A program made the translations under genes and the position numbers. Source: Candidatus Saccharimonadota bacterium (lineage in GTDB: Bacteria > Patescibacteriota > Saccharimonadia > Saccharimonadales > Saccharimonadaceae). Taken from it: a stretch of DNA of 64,000 nt. This document shows positions 24,106 through 33,438 of this stretch, in pieces; the stretch's first letter is position 1, and each line of letters starts with the position of its first letter. The notes under the pieces were generated by a model. It was not told the origin of the DNA. It made no database searches and saw nothing but the letters and a program-made list of their open reading frames with translations. The stretch is from assembly GCA_030528625.1 (NCBI GenBank), contig JAUMYN010000001.1, forward strand, positions 186,001 through 250,000. The letters run 5' to 3'.

Positions 24106-26091
24106 GTGCAAGAATTTCGACTCGTTTCACAGTATCAACCCACCGGCGACCAGCCGACGGCGATTGCTCAGTTGGTGGATGGGCTGGAGCGGGGCGAGCG
24201 CGAGCAGACGCTGCTGGGTGTCACGGGCTCGGGAAAAACCTTTGTGATGTCATGTGTGATCGCCCAGCGGAATGTGCCGACACTAGTGCTGGCGCACAAC
24301 AAGACGCTGGCGGCGCAGTTGTTTGCCGAGTTCAAGGAGTTTTTCCCGGATAATGAGGTGCATTATTTTGTTAGCTATTTTGATTATTATCAGCCAGAGG
24401 CGTATATCGCTAGCTCGGACACCTACATTGAGAAAGATTCGAAAATTAATGATGAGATCGATCGGTTGCGGCATGCGGCGACCAGTGCGCTGCTGACGCG
24501 CCGCGACGTCATCATCGTGGCCAGTGTTAGTTGTATTTACGGCATCGGTTCGCCGGACACCTATGCCGACATGGCTTTGAAAGTCACGCGCGGCGAGCGG
24601 CGGGTGCAGGACAAGTTCGTGCGGCTGCTGACCGACATCCAGTACAAGCGCAATGACATCGACTTTGCACGCGGTACCTTCCGGGTGCGCGGCGATGTGG
24701 TTGATATCTATCCGGCCGGGCAAGACCAGGCGGTGCGAGTGGAGTTTTTTGGTGATGAGGTAGACCGAATCACTAAAATTGACGCACTGACGGGCGAGAT
24801 TTTAGACGAGCCTGAGAGTGTGACAATTTTTCCGTCCAGCCACTATGCCACGCCGCGCGAGCGGATTGAGCGGGCAGTTGTCGGCATTGAAAAGGAGTTT
24901 GCCGAGCGGCTGGCGTGGTTTGAGGCGCATGATAAGCACCTTGAGGCGCAGCGGCTGACTCAGCGCACCAAGTACGACCTGGAGATGCTACGCGAAACGG
25001 GCTTTGTCAAGGGTATCGAGAATTATTCGCGTTACCTGACCGACCGCGAGCCGGGCGAGCAGCCAGCGACCCTCCTCGACTATTTTCCGGACGATTGGCT
25101 GCTGCTGGTCGATGAGTCGCACATGACGCTGCCCCAGGTGCGCGGCATGTATAACGGCGATCGGGCGCGCAAGGAAGTCTTGGTGGAGCATGGCTTTCGC
25201 TTGCCGAGCGCACTGGACAACCGACCTCTCAGGTTTGATGAATTTGAGCGTCATATCAATCAAGCGATTTATGTTTCGGCCACGCCGGGCGACTATGAAA
25301 TCGCCCATTCGCCGAAACCGGCCGAGCAGCTGATCCGCCCGACGGGGCTACTCGATCCACCGATTGAAGTGCGCCCAACCGACGGCCAGGTGGACGATTT
25401 GATGGAGGAAATTCGCCAAACCATCGCCAAAGGTCACCGTGTGCTGGTGACGACCTTGACCAAGCGCATGGCGGAAGATCTCAGCACGTACCTCAGTGAC
25501 AACGGCGTCAAGACGGCGTATCTGCATAGCGAAATTGACACTCTGGAACGCGGCGATATTCTCAAAGATTTGCGGCTTGGCACCTACGATGTGCTCGTTG
25601 GCATCAATCTGTTGCGCGAAGGGTTGGATTTGCCCGAAGTGAGCCTAGTGGCTATCATGGACGCCGACAAAGAAGGCTTCCTGCGCTCCGAAAGTGCCCT
25701 AATTCAGACCATTGGCCGGGCTGCTCGCCATGTCGAGGGTCGAGTGCTGATGTATGGCGACACGGTGACCGACAGCATGCGCCGCGCCATTGACGAGACC
25801 ATTCGCCGCCGGGCCGTCCAGCAGGCGTACAATGAAAAGCATGGCATTACGCCACAAACAATTCAGAAGAAAATTGACGACGGCCTGCGCGCCATCATCC
25901 CGCAAAAAGAATCAGACAAAAAGCCGAAACTTGACCTGAAGAAAATTCCGAAAGATGAATACCCTGCGCTCATCAAAGAACTCACTGGACAGATGGAACT
26001 GCATAGCGCCAACCTGGAATTTGAAAAAGCCGCCGAGCTCCGCGACCTTATTGCTGAAATTCGCCAGACGATGTACACTAGGGGTAGCTAA
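24106..26091 (+). CDS. uvrB: UvrABC excision nuclease subunit B
   Basis: The 661-aa helicase-like damage-verification subunit of nucleotide excision repair takes damaged sites from UvrA and recruits UvrC. Walker [10 protein letters not shown] is at about residue 38. The beta-hairpin region [21 protein letters not shown], helicase motif [37 protein letters not shown] and a C-terminal UVR helix pair ([17 protein letters not shown]-like) are all visible. The start is GTG 24106, placed by the promoter; the in-frame ATG at 24055 lies upstream of it, inside the arg leader promoter. Confidence 0.96.
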   Translation: MQEFRLVSQYQPTGDQPTAIAQLVDGLERGEREQTLLGVTGSGKTFVMSCVIAQRNVPTLVLAHNKTLAAQLFAEFKEFFPDNEVHYFVSYFDYYQPEAYIASSDTYIEKDSKINDEIDRLRHAATSALLTRRDVIIVASVSCIYGIGSPDTYADMALKVTRGERRVQDKFVRLLTDIQYKRNDIDFARGTFRVRGDVVDIYPAGQDQAVRVEFFGDEVDRITKIDALTGEILDEPESVTIFPSSHYATPRERIERAVVGIEKEFAERLAWFEAHDKHLEAQRLTQRTKYDLEMLRETGFVKGIENYSRYLTDREPGEQPATLLDYFPDDWLLLVDESHMTLPQVRGMYNGDRARKEVLVEHGFRLPSALDNRPLRFDEFERHINQAIYVSATPGDYEIAHSPKPAEQLIRPTGLLDPPIEVRPTDGQVDDLMEEIRQTIAKGHRVLVTTLTKRMAEDLSTYLSDNGVKTAYLHSEIDTLERGDILKDLRLGTYDVLVGINLLREGLDLPEVSLVAIMDADKEGFLRSESALIQTIGRAARHVEGRVLMYGDTVTDSMRRAIDETIRRRAVQQAYNEKHGITPQTIQKKIDDGLRAIIPQKESDKKPKLDLKKIPKDEYPALIKELTGQMELHSANLEFEKAAELRDLIAEIRQTMYTRGS

Positions 26092-26104
26092 AGGAGGAGA
26101 TACT

Positions 26105-26863
26105 ATGGCAAAACAAGCAACACAGCAATCGACGGCCCCAGCGGTCGAGCAGCCGCTTAGCCCAGCTCAGGCGGCATACCAGCCGGTCGTGCGGCCAGCA
26201 CGAGGAGCAAAATGGCTAACCTTTGAATACGGATTGGCGATGTTTTCGGTGGTGGCTTCGCTCGTATTAAGTACGCAGGTGTTAGTAGCGGTGTTCGGGC
26301 TATGGGTTGGCACCAGTAAGGTCGCAGGTTTGGCGGTTGGTAGCTGGCTCAGCGATACGCTTGGTCTGTGGATGATTACGCCAGGAACAAGTTTGATTAC
26401 TGTCGCGGTGCTGGCGGTGCTCTTGGCAGTATTGGCACTGGTGTTATTCGGCCGCGTGTCGCGAACAGTGCCGGAGCGGCAGGGCTACACTGATAGCTTG
26501 GCCTACAAGCTCATCACCTATGGCGGCGTGGTAGCACTGGTAGTGCCAGCGCTGGTTTTGGTAGCAAAAATGGTCAGTATCTTGATCAGCTCGCTGCTCT
26601 TTATCGGCATCCCTAATGCTGGCGCCGTGTACGGTTCGCTATATCTGGCGGAATTCTTGCCGTACTTGGTCGGCTTGGCACTGTTGGCAGCTGGTCTCTG
26701 GGCGATCGGTAGTATCGTCTGCGGTCGTAATCGTTCGAAAGTCTTGGCGTTTATTGCCATTGCCGCAACAGGCGCGCTGTTGTTGACTGCGTCTATTACT
26801 GTAGCAGTACAGTTGCACAGTAATGAGACAAAGACGACGACGCGATACCAGTTGGAGGACTAA
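26105..26863 (+). CDS. Hypothetical multi-pass membrane protein
   Basis: I do not recognise this 252-aa protein. A polar Gln/Pro-rich N-terminus (~40 residues) precedes about five hydrophobic segments (for example LAMFSVVASLVLSTQVLVAVF, LITVAVLAVLLAVLALVLF, VALVVPALVLVAKMVSILI, FLPYLVGLALLAAGLWAI, LAFIAIAATGALLLTASITV). It begins behind AAAGGAGGAG, 13 nt after uvrB. Its last codons hold the ribosome site of the prepilin gene, so it is probably co-expressed with it. Confidence 0.78.
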   Translation: MAKQATQQSTAPAVEQPLSPAQAAYQPVVRPARGAKWLTFEYGLAMFSVVASLVLSTQVLVAVFGLWVGTSKVAGLAVGSWLSDTLGLWMITPGTSLITVAVLAVLLAVLALVLFGRVSRTVPERQGYTDSLAYKLITYGGVVALVVPALVLVAKMVSILISSLLFIGIPNAGAVYGSLYLAEFLPYLVGLALLAAGLWAIGSIVCGRNRSKVLAFIAIAATGALLLTASITVAVQLHSNETKTTTRYQLED

Positions 26864-26866
26864 GGA

Positions 26867-28687
26867 GTGAAGCGGGGTGGTTTTACGTTGCCGGCGGTGC
26901 TGGTTTCAAGTATTGTCCTAATGCTGCTCTTGATCGGAGCAACGCAGATTTCCGCGGCAACGGTCAGGGCCTTGCGCGAACAGTACTATACTCAGCTGGC
27001 TCGCGAGGCAGCGGAGGCTGGCGCTGAACGCATCGGCGAATGTATCCGCACCGGCCATTTTCACCCCGCAGCAACTATTACACCCAAAACTGACTGCGAG
27101 GGAATCGATTTCTCCTGGGGGAAGCAGTACCTATTCGAGGAGGGCGGCATTCGCACCTCCTTCAAGGGCGTGTACATCACTTCCGGTGGCGCACGATTGG
27201 CGCAGACTATCGGGCAAGTTGAGCTAACCCGCAAAAGCGACGGGGTGGTATATGCGACATACACCGCAACATCGCGGCAGCAAGTGAGTCAGGAGATTGA
27301 CCCGACGGGCTCGCGGGCCAGCAAACGGTGGTGGCATTTTGGCAGGGGTGTCGAACTTGATTTTGGTACCTCTGGAGACAGCATGCCAATCGTTGGAACC
27401 AGTCCAGGTGCTGCTGCCAGCGAGTTTGCCTACGAAGGAGTCACCGTGGTGACGGATCGTCTGGGGGAGAGACTATTCTTCTCTGACGGGCGGACGGTGT
27501 GGAATAAGAATGGCCACGTCATTGAGAACGGCTCAGGCATCAAGGGATCGGAGACGGCGACCCAGGCAGTGGCGGCGTTTCCACTCAATGAGAGCAACGG
27601 CACTTATGTCATTGTTTCGGCATCGGCAAATGAGGGTACTTCTATCTCGTTTGGCGAACTATACTATTCGGTAATTGATACGAAATACAATGGTGGCGCA
27701 GGTAGAGTACTACCTGGAGCCAAGAATATCCCGCTCAGTACCGAACGCAAATACGCTGGCGAGGCGCTGAGTGCGGTGCCAAATCAGGATGGTACGGGTT
27801 ATTGGGTGTATACTTATAAACCGAGTGCGCTTGATAATCGCGTCATTGCTTTTCAGATGAAGGAAAATCCAAGTAATGCAGCCAACCCGGTGACGGTTAG
27901 TCCGCTGCTGACGGCTTTTTCGATTTCAAGCACCGATCCGCACCGGGCGCGCACCTGCAATGGCAGCGGCGGCACCATGAATGACCCTAATGATAAGTAC
28001 ACTGGTTTTGGGTCGGTGACATTTGATCCGGAGTACAAGCGCGTGGTGATTTATATGGGGTCAAACGGCTGCGCACATGATCCGATCTATGCGCGGGTTG
28101 GCACCCTGCATCTGTTTCATGTCAATCGGCAAACGGGGCTATTAACTCGACAGGCCAGCTGGTTTGCCGGCACCTCGCACAGCGGTATTACACCTACCAC
28201 CAACCCTTCGGCCTATGTGGCTGACTTTTCACCGAGTGGGCGCTATGTCTATGCGGCACAACTGTATCCCGGTACGCTATATCGCTACGACACGCACGCT
28301 GGTGGTTCGGCGGAAGTCAAGAGCTCTGAGCGCTTCATCGCTAAAACAGCCTGTAGTCGAAACCCAGCCAGCGCTCTTGGTTATAGCTATCCAGGTGTTA
28401 GTCGGCCTGATGCTTGTATGAATATGCCGCCGACCGTCCCGGCCGATAATGGCGGTGGGGCAATAGCGCGCGGCCCGGATGGACGGATGTATGTGGCTGA
28501 CGCTTACACCTGGCATGCTAGTGTGATTGATCGGCCGGATGCGCCGAGCAGTCCGCTGAATGATGGCAGCACCGCCAGCCGCGTGGGGTGGCGCTACGCT
28601 GGCCTGCGTCTGAAGCCAGGGACGAGGGTTCATTATGGCTTGCCGCAGATGGTAACGCTGTATTCACCGCGTTTGACGCAGTATTAG
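26867..28687 (+). CDS. Very large prepilin-like surface protein with class III signal
   Basis: The 606-aa protein begins MKRGG-FTLPAVLVSSIVLM: a prepilin peptidase site (G|F) and a hydrophobic helix of type IV pilins. The usual Glu5 is missing (FTLPA). A short amphipathic stretch (ALREQYYTQLAREAAEAGAERIG) continues the pilin helix. Most pilins have 120-200 residues; here ~540 residues follow, with repeated strand-like blocks (VYAAQLYPGTLYRYDTHAG, ARGPDGRMYVADAYTW) suggesting a beta-propeller and several Cys. It could be a tip adhesin on the pilus. GTG start behind GGAGG. Confidence 0.78.
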   Translation: MKRGGFTLPAVLVSSIVLMLLLIGATQISAATVRALREQYYTQLAREAAEAGAERIGECIRTGHFHPAATITPKTDCEGIDFSWGKQYLFEEGGIRTSFKGVYITSGGARLAQTIGQVELTRKSDGVVYATYTATSRQQVSQEIDPTGSRASKRWWHFGRGVELDFGTSGDSMPIVGTSPGAAASEFAYEGVTVVTDRLGERLFFSDGRTVWNKNGHVIENGSGIKGSETATQAVAAFPLNESNGTYVIVSASANEGTSISFGELYYSVIDTKYNGGAGRVLPGAKNIPLSTERKYAGEALSAVPNQDGTGYWVYTYKPSALDNRVIAFQMKENPSNAANPVTVSPLLTAFSISSTDPHRARTCNGSGGTMNDPNDKYTGFGSVTFDPEYKRVVIYMGSNGCAHDPIYARVGTLHLFHVNRQTGLLTRQASWFAGTSHSGITPTTNPSAYVADFSPSGRYVYAAQLYPGTLYRYDTHAGGSAEVKSSERFIAKTACSRNPASALGYSYPGVSRPDACMNMPPTVPADNGGGAIARGPDGRMYVADAYTWHASVIDRPDAPSSPLNDGSTASRVGWRYAGLRLKPGTRVHYGLPQMVTLYSPRLTQY

Positions 28688-28688
28688 T

Positions 28689-28696
28689 GCTATAAT
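28689..28696 (+). promoter_or_regulatory. Leaderless-type promoter of gatCAB
   Basis: TGC-TATAAT (hexamer 28691-28696) is followed after 6 nt by the gatC ATG. There is no ribosome site of its own. Confidence 0.65.
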
Positions 28697-28702
28697 AGGG
28701 CT

Positions 28703-28990
28703 ATGACTACTGTTTCTACCGATGATGTCCAGCGGCTGGCTGCTTTGAGCGGGCTACAGCTGGCGGACGACGAGGTGGCTGGCTTGCGCCAAAATCTCGA
28801 CGATATTGTGGGCTATATCAATCAGCTGGGCGAGCTTGACACAAGCGGCGTCGAGCCGACCTACCAAGTGACAGGACTACAAAATGTGTGGCGCGAGGAT
28901 GAAGTGCAACCAGGTGTAAGTCGCGAGGTACTGCTACGTTTAGCGCCCGAGCAAGCTGATCATCAAGTGAAAGTACCGCAGGTATTATAA
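28703..28990 (+). CDS. gatC: Aspartyl/glutamyl-tRNA amidotransferase subunit C
   Basis: The 95-aa subunit wraps around GatA and links it to GatB in the complex that converts Glu-tRNA(Gln) and Asp-tRNA(Asn) to the amide forms. Family features are VQRLAALSGLQLADDEV, the LDDIVGYINQLGELDTSGVEPTY region and WREDEVQPG. Its TAA overlaps the gatA ATG (TAATG). The start is supported by the -10 box 6 nt upstream. Confidence 0.93.
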   Translation: MTTVSTDDVQRLAALSGLQLADDEVAGLRQNLDDIVGYINQLGELDTSGVEPTYQVTGLQNVWREDEVQPGVSREVLLRLAPEQADHQVKVPQVL

Positions 28991-30360
28991 TGAGTCGGAT
29001 TGCAGATTTTACAGGAAAGAGTGCTGTCGCTAATGTTGAGGCGGCGCTTAAGCGAGCGCGTGAGGCTGAGGACTATCATGCGCTGCTGAGCTTGACGGAA
29101 GAGCGAGCGTTGGAGCGGGCGCGCCAAGTTGATGCTGGGGAGATTACGGGCCAGTTGGCCGGTGTGCCATTCGTAGTCAAAGATAATTTTTTGGCGTTTG
29201 GTGCGCCGTCAACTGCGGCGTCAAAGATGTTGGCACAGTTTGACGCGCCGCTCCAGGCGACGGCTGTCCAAAAGCTGGAAGCTGAGGGCGCGATTTGTAT
29301 TGGCAAGGCCAACCTTGATGCCTTTGCGCACGGTGGTTCGACGGAGAACTCGGCGTTTGGGCCGACTAAGAATGCCGTTGATCAAACGCGGGTAGCTGGC
29401 GGTTCGTCGGGTGGCTCGGCAGTCGTGACGGCGCTGGATATCGTGCCGTTTGCGCTTGGTACCGATACGGGCGGCTCAATTCGTCAGCCAGCCAGCTTTA
29501 ACGGCGTGGTCGGTGTCAAGCCAACATACGGCGCAGTCAGTCGCTACGGCGTCGTGGCCATGGCCTCAAGCACCGATACGATTGGTTGTTTTGCGACGAA
29601 TGCAGATGACGCAAACCTGGTGATGGAAATTATGGCGGGTCGCGACACAAAAGATATGACGACGCTACCTGATTTTTGGCAGGATGCGCCAGCGTTTACG
29701 AAAAAGAAAATTGGCTTGGTGCGGCAATGTATGACTGAAGATGTCGATGCTGCGGTGCGGGCGCGCACGCTGGAATATGCGGAGAGATTGCGCGGTCTCG
29801 GCTATGAAGTCGAGGAAGTTGATTTGCCAATGGTGAAGTACGCCTTGGCAATGTACTACATCATTGTGCCAGCTGAGGTGTCGTCAAATTTGGCGCGCTA
29901 TGATGGTGTGCGCTATGGTCACCGCGCGGAGGGCGTGAAAACTCTGGCTGAGCTATATGGTCGTAGTCGCGACGAGGGCTTTGTGACGGAGAATAAGCGG
30001 CGTATTATGATCGGTAGTTTCGTATTGTCCAGTGGTTTCTTTGATGCGTATTATCAGCAGGCGCAGAAGGCTCGCACGCTGCTGATTAATGAATTTACGC
30101 AATTGTTTGCGGAGTATGATGCGCTACTCATGCCGACGGCGCCAACGCCGGCCTTTCGGCTTGGCGAACATACCGCCGATCCAGTGCAGATGTACTTGGC
30201 TGACATCATGACAGTGCCAGCATCACTGGCGGGATTGCCGGCAATCTCGGTGCCGGCTGGGGCGAATGCCGAAGGCTTGCCGATTGGCGTACAGTTGATT
30301 GGCAATTATCGCACTGACAAGGCGCTGCTTGAGTTGGCAGCGAGCGCGGAGGCGGCGTAA
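28990..30360 (+). CDS. gatA: Aspartyl/glutamyl-tRNA amidotransferase subunit A
   Basis: The 456-aa amidase subunit releases ammonia from glutamine or asparagine for GatB. The amidase-signature triad is visible: Lys in VPFVVKDNF (about 64), the cis-Ser in GGSSGGSAVVTAL (about 140) and the nucleophilic Ser in GTDTGGSIRQPASFNG (about 164). It is coupled to gatC by TAATG and to the next small gene by TAATG. The window therefore suggests indirect amidation of tRNA(Gln) and/or tRNA(Asn). Confidence 0.95.
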   Translation: MSRIADFTGKSAVANVEAALKRAREAEDYHALLSLTEERALERARQVDAGEITGQLAGVPFVVKDNFLAFGAPSTAASKMLAQFDAPLQATAVQKLEAEGAICIGKANLDAFAHGGSTENSAFGPTKNAVDQTRVAGGSSGGSAVVTALDIVPFALGTDTGGSIRQPASFNGVVGVKPTYGAVSRYGVVAMASSTDTIGCFATNADDANLVMEIMAGRDTKDMTTLPDFWQDAPAFTKKKIGLVRQCMTEDVDAAVRARTLEYAERLRGLGYEVEEVDLPMVKYALAMYYIIVPAEVSSNLARYDGVRYGHRAEGVKTLAELYGRSRDEGFVTENKRRIMIGSFVLSSGFFDAYYQQAQKARTLLINEFTQLFAEYDALLMPTAPTPAFRLGEHTADPVQMYLADIMTVPASLAGLPAISVPAGANAEGLPIGVQLIGNYRTDKALLELAASAEAA

Positions 30361-30779
30361 TGGACGGACTATTAATCGCACTGGTTGTCGCTGCGCTATT
30401 GATTGGCGCTAGCCTGATGATCGCGATCCAAATTACTAGCCGTCGCCACGGCGGCCTGAACCGTGAGCTGTACCGAAAAGTGTGGCAAAACATTCAACAA
30501 AGTGCAGCCGCTGGCCATCCCGACAGTATACAGATGGCGGTCGTGAAGGCCGACAAGCTGGTTGATAAAGCGATGCGCGATAGCGGCGTCAAGGGCGCGA
30601 CCATGGGTGAGCGGCTGAAAGCGCGCAAGGGTCAGTGGTCAAACGAAAACGCGCTGTGGGCGGCACACAAGCTGCGCAATCAAATCGCTCACGAGCCGCA
30701 GGTGAACATTAATGCGCAAGTATTCAAGCGGGCGATGGCTGGCTTTGAATCTGGGCTAAAGGATTTGGGAGCATTATAG
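30360..30779 (+). CDS. Hypothetical membrane-anchored protein between gatA and gatB
   Basis: I do not recognise this 139-aa protein. One N-terminal membrane helix (LLIALVVAALLIGASLMIAI) is followed by a basic, helical cytoplasmic domain with AAAGHPDSIQMAVVKADKLVDKAMRD and ALWAAHKLRNQIAHEP. The RN(Q/x)xxH stretch is reminiscent of HEPN-type RNxxxH motifs (RNQIAH matches R-N-x-x-x-H). Similar small proteins may be tRNA or RNA acting, but this is inference. It overlaps gatA (TAATG) and abuts gatB, so it is co-translated with the amidotransferase. Confidence 0.75.
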   Translation: MDGLLIALVVAALLIGASLMIAIQITSRRHGGLNRELYRKVWQNIQQSAAAGHPDSIQMAVVKADKLVDKAMRDSGVKGATMGERLKARKGQWSNENALWAAHKLRNQIAHEPQVNINAQVFKRAMAGFESGLKDLGAL

Positions 30780-32279
30780 ATGAGTGTATATGACGAATAT
30801 GAAATGACGATCGGCATTGAGTGTCATGTCCAGCTGGCGACAAAGACCAAGCTGTTCAGTCCGGCGGATAATGACGCGCGCGATACTGAGCCGAACAGCA
30901 AAGTGCATGAAATTGACTTCGGGTTGCCGGGCATGCTGCCAGTACTGAACCGCCGTGCCGTAGAGTTGGCGGTGCGAGCGGGTAAAGCGCTTAACGCGCC
31001 AATTGCTAAGGTGAGCCGGTTTGATCGCAAGCATTATTTTTATCCAGACTTACCAAAGGGCTATCAGACCAGCCAGATGTATCAGCCGATTATTCAGGCG
31101 GGGTTCGTTGACGCACCGCTGGAAGACGGTACGGTCAAACGCGTGCGCATCCATCACGCGCACATGGAGGAGGACGCCGGCAAGTTGACGCACCATGACG
31201 GCTACTCGCTGGTGGATCTTAACCGCGCTGGCACGCCACTGATTGAAATTGTCTCTGAACCAGACATGCATTCGGCCGCTGAGGCGAAAGCGTATGCCTC
31301 GGAGCTGCACAAACTGATGGTCTATGCGGGCGTGACGCACGGTGATTTGTATCATGGCAATATGCGGTTTGACGTCAATATTAGCGTCGCCAAAAAGGGT
31401 GCGACGGAGCTGGGCAAGCGCTGCGAGGTGAAAAATCTCAATTCGTTCCGAAGCGTGGAGCGGGCCGCCGAGTATGAATTTAAGCGCCAGGTTGATCTCA
31501 TTGAGCGCGGCGAAACAGTGGTGCAAGAAACGCGCGGCTGGCTGGATGATAAGCAAGTGACCGTGAGCCAGCGTTCTAAGGAGGACGCTCAGGACTATCG
31601 CTATATGCCGGATGCTGACATTCCGCCGATTGTGTTGAGTGATGAGGAGATCGCTGAGATTCAGTCGCAGGTATTTACGTTGCCGCCAGAATATCGCGCT
31701 CGCTGGGCGCACCTTGGCGTTGACAGTTCGGTGATTAATACGCTACTGAATCATATTCCAATTGCTGTGTTGATGGACTCGATTGCTACCTTGACTGAAC
31801 ACAATGAAAAGTCGGTGCTTGCTGAATTGGAGGTTGATCGGGCGACTTATGACAAGCTGGTCAAGCGTATTTTTAATCTGTTTGCTTCCACGCCAGATGA
31901 GGATATCAAGCTTGAGAAACTTGAAAACGGGCTGGTCGGCCCGCGTCGTTGCTTGCAGTTGGCTTTCATGGCGGAGAAGGGTGAGATTAGTTCGACCAAC
32001 GCCAAAGAGATTTTTCTAGATTTCTTTGATGAAAAATACGACAAGCTGTGGCCGCGCCAAATCGCCGAGCAGAAAAACCTGTTGCAGGTATCCGACGAGT
32101 CAGCTATTGCGGCGATTGTTGACGAAGTAATGAATGACCCAGCCTCGGCGGCGTCAATTGCCGACATCAAAGCCGGCAAGGACAAGGCTATCGGTTATCT
32201 CGTCGGTCAGGTGATGAAAAAATCCAAGGGGCAGGCCAATCCAGCCCTAGCGCAAAAGCTCATAAGGGAGAGATTATAA
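30780..32279 (+). CDS. gatB: Aspartyl/glutamyl-tRNA amidotransferase subunit B
   Basis: The 499-aa subunit carries the kinase-like active site that activates Glu/Asp on the tRNA, plus the C-terminal tRNA-binding GatB_Yqey domain. Motifs: IGIECHVQLATKTKLFSP, the family signature DLNRAGTPLIEIVSEPD, YHGNMRFDVNIS, RCEVKNLNSFRSVERAAEYE and DYRYMPDADIPP. It starts directly at the end of the small membrane-protein gene and is followed by the first Nudix gene without a gap. Confidence 0.96.
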   Translation: MSVYDEYEMTIGIECHVQLATKTKLFSPADNDARDTEPNSKVHEIDFGLPGMLPVLNRRAVELAVRAGKALNAPIAKVSRFDRKHYFYPDLPKGYQTSQMYQPIIQAGFVDAPLEDGTVKRVRIHHAHMEEDAGKLTHHDGYSLVDLNRAGTPLIEIVSEPDMHSAAEAKAYASELHKLMVYAGVTHGDLYHGNMRFDVNISVAKKGATELGKRCEVKNLNSFRSVERAAEYEFKRQVDLIERGETVVQETRGWLDDKQVTVSQRSKEDAQDYRYMPDADIPPIVLSDEEIAEIQSQVFTLPPEYRARWAHLGVDSSVINTLLNHIPIAVLMDSIATLTEHNEKSVLAELEVDRATYDKLVKRIFNLFASTPDEDIKLEKLENGLVGPRRCLQLAFMAEKGEISSTNAKEIFLDFFDEKYDKLWPRQIAEQKNLLQVSDESAIAAIVDEVMNDPASAASIADIKAGKDKAIGYLVGQVMKKSKGQANPALAQKLIRERL

Positions 32280-32864
32280 ATGAAACAATTTCGGAAAACT
32301 GGTGAAGATCGGCAGCCTGTGGGCGGGAAATTTCCCAACGAGGTTATTATCAAGTACTACCAAACCGACGATGGCTTGAATCACGAATTCACGACGTTTG
32401 GTAACGAGACGGTGATGGGGCCGTCAGTCGTCGCCCTCACCGATGACAATAAGGTGCTGCTAACTCGTCAGTTTCGAGCTGGGCCAGAGAAATGGCTGTA
32501 TGATTTTCCAAGCGGCCGCTTGGAAGATGGCGAATCCGCAGAGGAGTGCGCGCGGCGTGAATTACAGGAGGAGACGGGCTATGTGCCGCAGGATCTGGAA
32601 TATGCGGGAGAGTATTATATTGACCCCTACGTGAATGGCGTATGTCCAGTTTTTCTGGCGACTGGTTGTCGGCGTGGAGTCGAGGACATCGGCCTCGACC
32701 AGCAGGAGCATCAGCAGGGTGCCGAGCTGCATTTAGTTACGATCGAGGAGCTGTTCGCGATTATTAAGCGCGGGGAATTTTGTTCGGTGGCACCAGTCGC
32801 TTTGCTGTGCGATCGCTTGCTTGCATTGTGTGCCGATAGCGTGAAACTAATCAGGGAAAAATAA
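32280..32864 (+). CDS. Nudix hydrolase (first of a tandem pair)
   Basis: The 194-aa protein has a complete Nudix box, GRLEDGESAEECARRELQEE followed by TGY (Gx5Ex7REUxEExGU), in about residues 79-101. The length and flanking GPEKWLYDFPSG resemble ADP-sugar pyrophosphatases, which cleave nucleoside diphosphate sugars or ADP-ribose. The substrate is not set by sequence alone. It starts at the gatB stop and its own stop is 1 nt before a paralogous Nudix gene. Confidence 0.9.
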   Translation: MKQFRKTGEDRQPVGGKFPNEVIIKYYQTDDGLNHEFTTFGNETVMGPSVVALTDDNKVLLTRQFRAGPEKWLYDFPSGRLEDGESAEECARRELQEETGYVPQDLEYAGEYYIDPYVNGVCPVFLATGCRRGVEDIGLDQQEHQQGAELHLVTIEELFAIIKRGEFCSVAPVALLCDRLLALCADSVKLIREK

Positions 32865-32865
32865 C

Positions 32866-33438
32866 ATGAAGCAGTTTACCCGAGTCGAACCAACCACCGT
32901 ACAGGAAGTCGGAGTAATGTTTAGGCGTGAAGTGGTCATTAAGCGGTTTCAGACTGACGATGGGTTACAACACGAGTTTACTACGTTCTTTCGTGATGAA
33001 GATGCTGCTGTCTCAGTGGTTGCACTAACAACTGATGGACAAGTGGTAATGGTGCGGCAATTCCGTCCTGGGCCGGAGAAATGGCTGTATGATTTTCCTG
33101 GTGGTGACATTCAGGCCGGTGAGCTGTTTGAGCAGGCGGCACGGCGTGAACTGGCAGAAGAAACGGGATACGCGCCGGGCGAACTACACTATCTCGGCGA
33201 TTGCACCGAAAGCGCGTATATGAATGGTCGTTCTGCGGTATTTTTAGCAACCAATTGCGTCTACGAGGCGTCTCGCTATAAACTCGACCAGACGGAACGT
33301 GATCAGGGTGCTGAGGTTTGTGTGATATCGCTTGATGAGCTGTTTCGTCTTGCGGGGTGTGGAGAGCTGTGTTTTGCTGGCCCGTTGGCGCTCGCGCTGA
33401 AATATCTGATGAATATAAAAGGAGGAAGTCATGAATAA
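32866..33438 (+). CDS. Nudix hydrolase (second of a tandem pair)
   Basis: The 190-aa paralogue shares the start MKQF and the blocks QTDDGLxHEFTTF and GPEKWLYDFP with the gene before it. The Nudix box GDIQAGELFEQAARRELAEE-TGY is complete. Differences around the substrate region (TESAYMNGRSAVF versus IDPYVNGVCPVF) suggest that the copies have split substrates. It ends inside the ribosome-site/start region of galU (8-nt overlap). Confidence 0.9.
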   Translation: MKQFTRVEPTTVQEVGVMFRREVVIKRFQTDDGLQHEFTTFFRDEDAAVSVVALTTDGQVVMVRQFRPGPEKWLYDFPGGDIQAGELFEQAARRELAEETGYAPGELHYLGDCTESAYMNGRSAVFLATNCVYEASRYKLDQTERDQGAEVCVISLDELFRLAGCGELCFAGPLALALKYLMNIKGGSHE

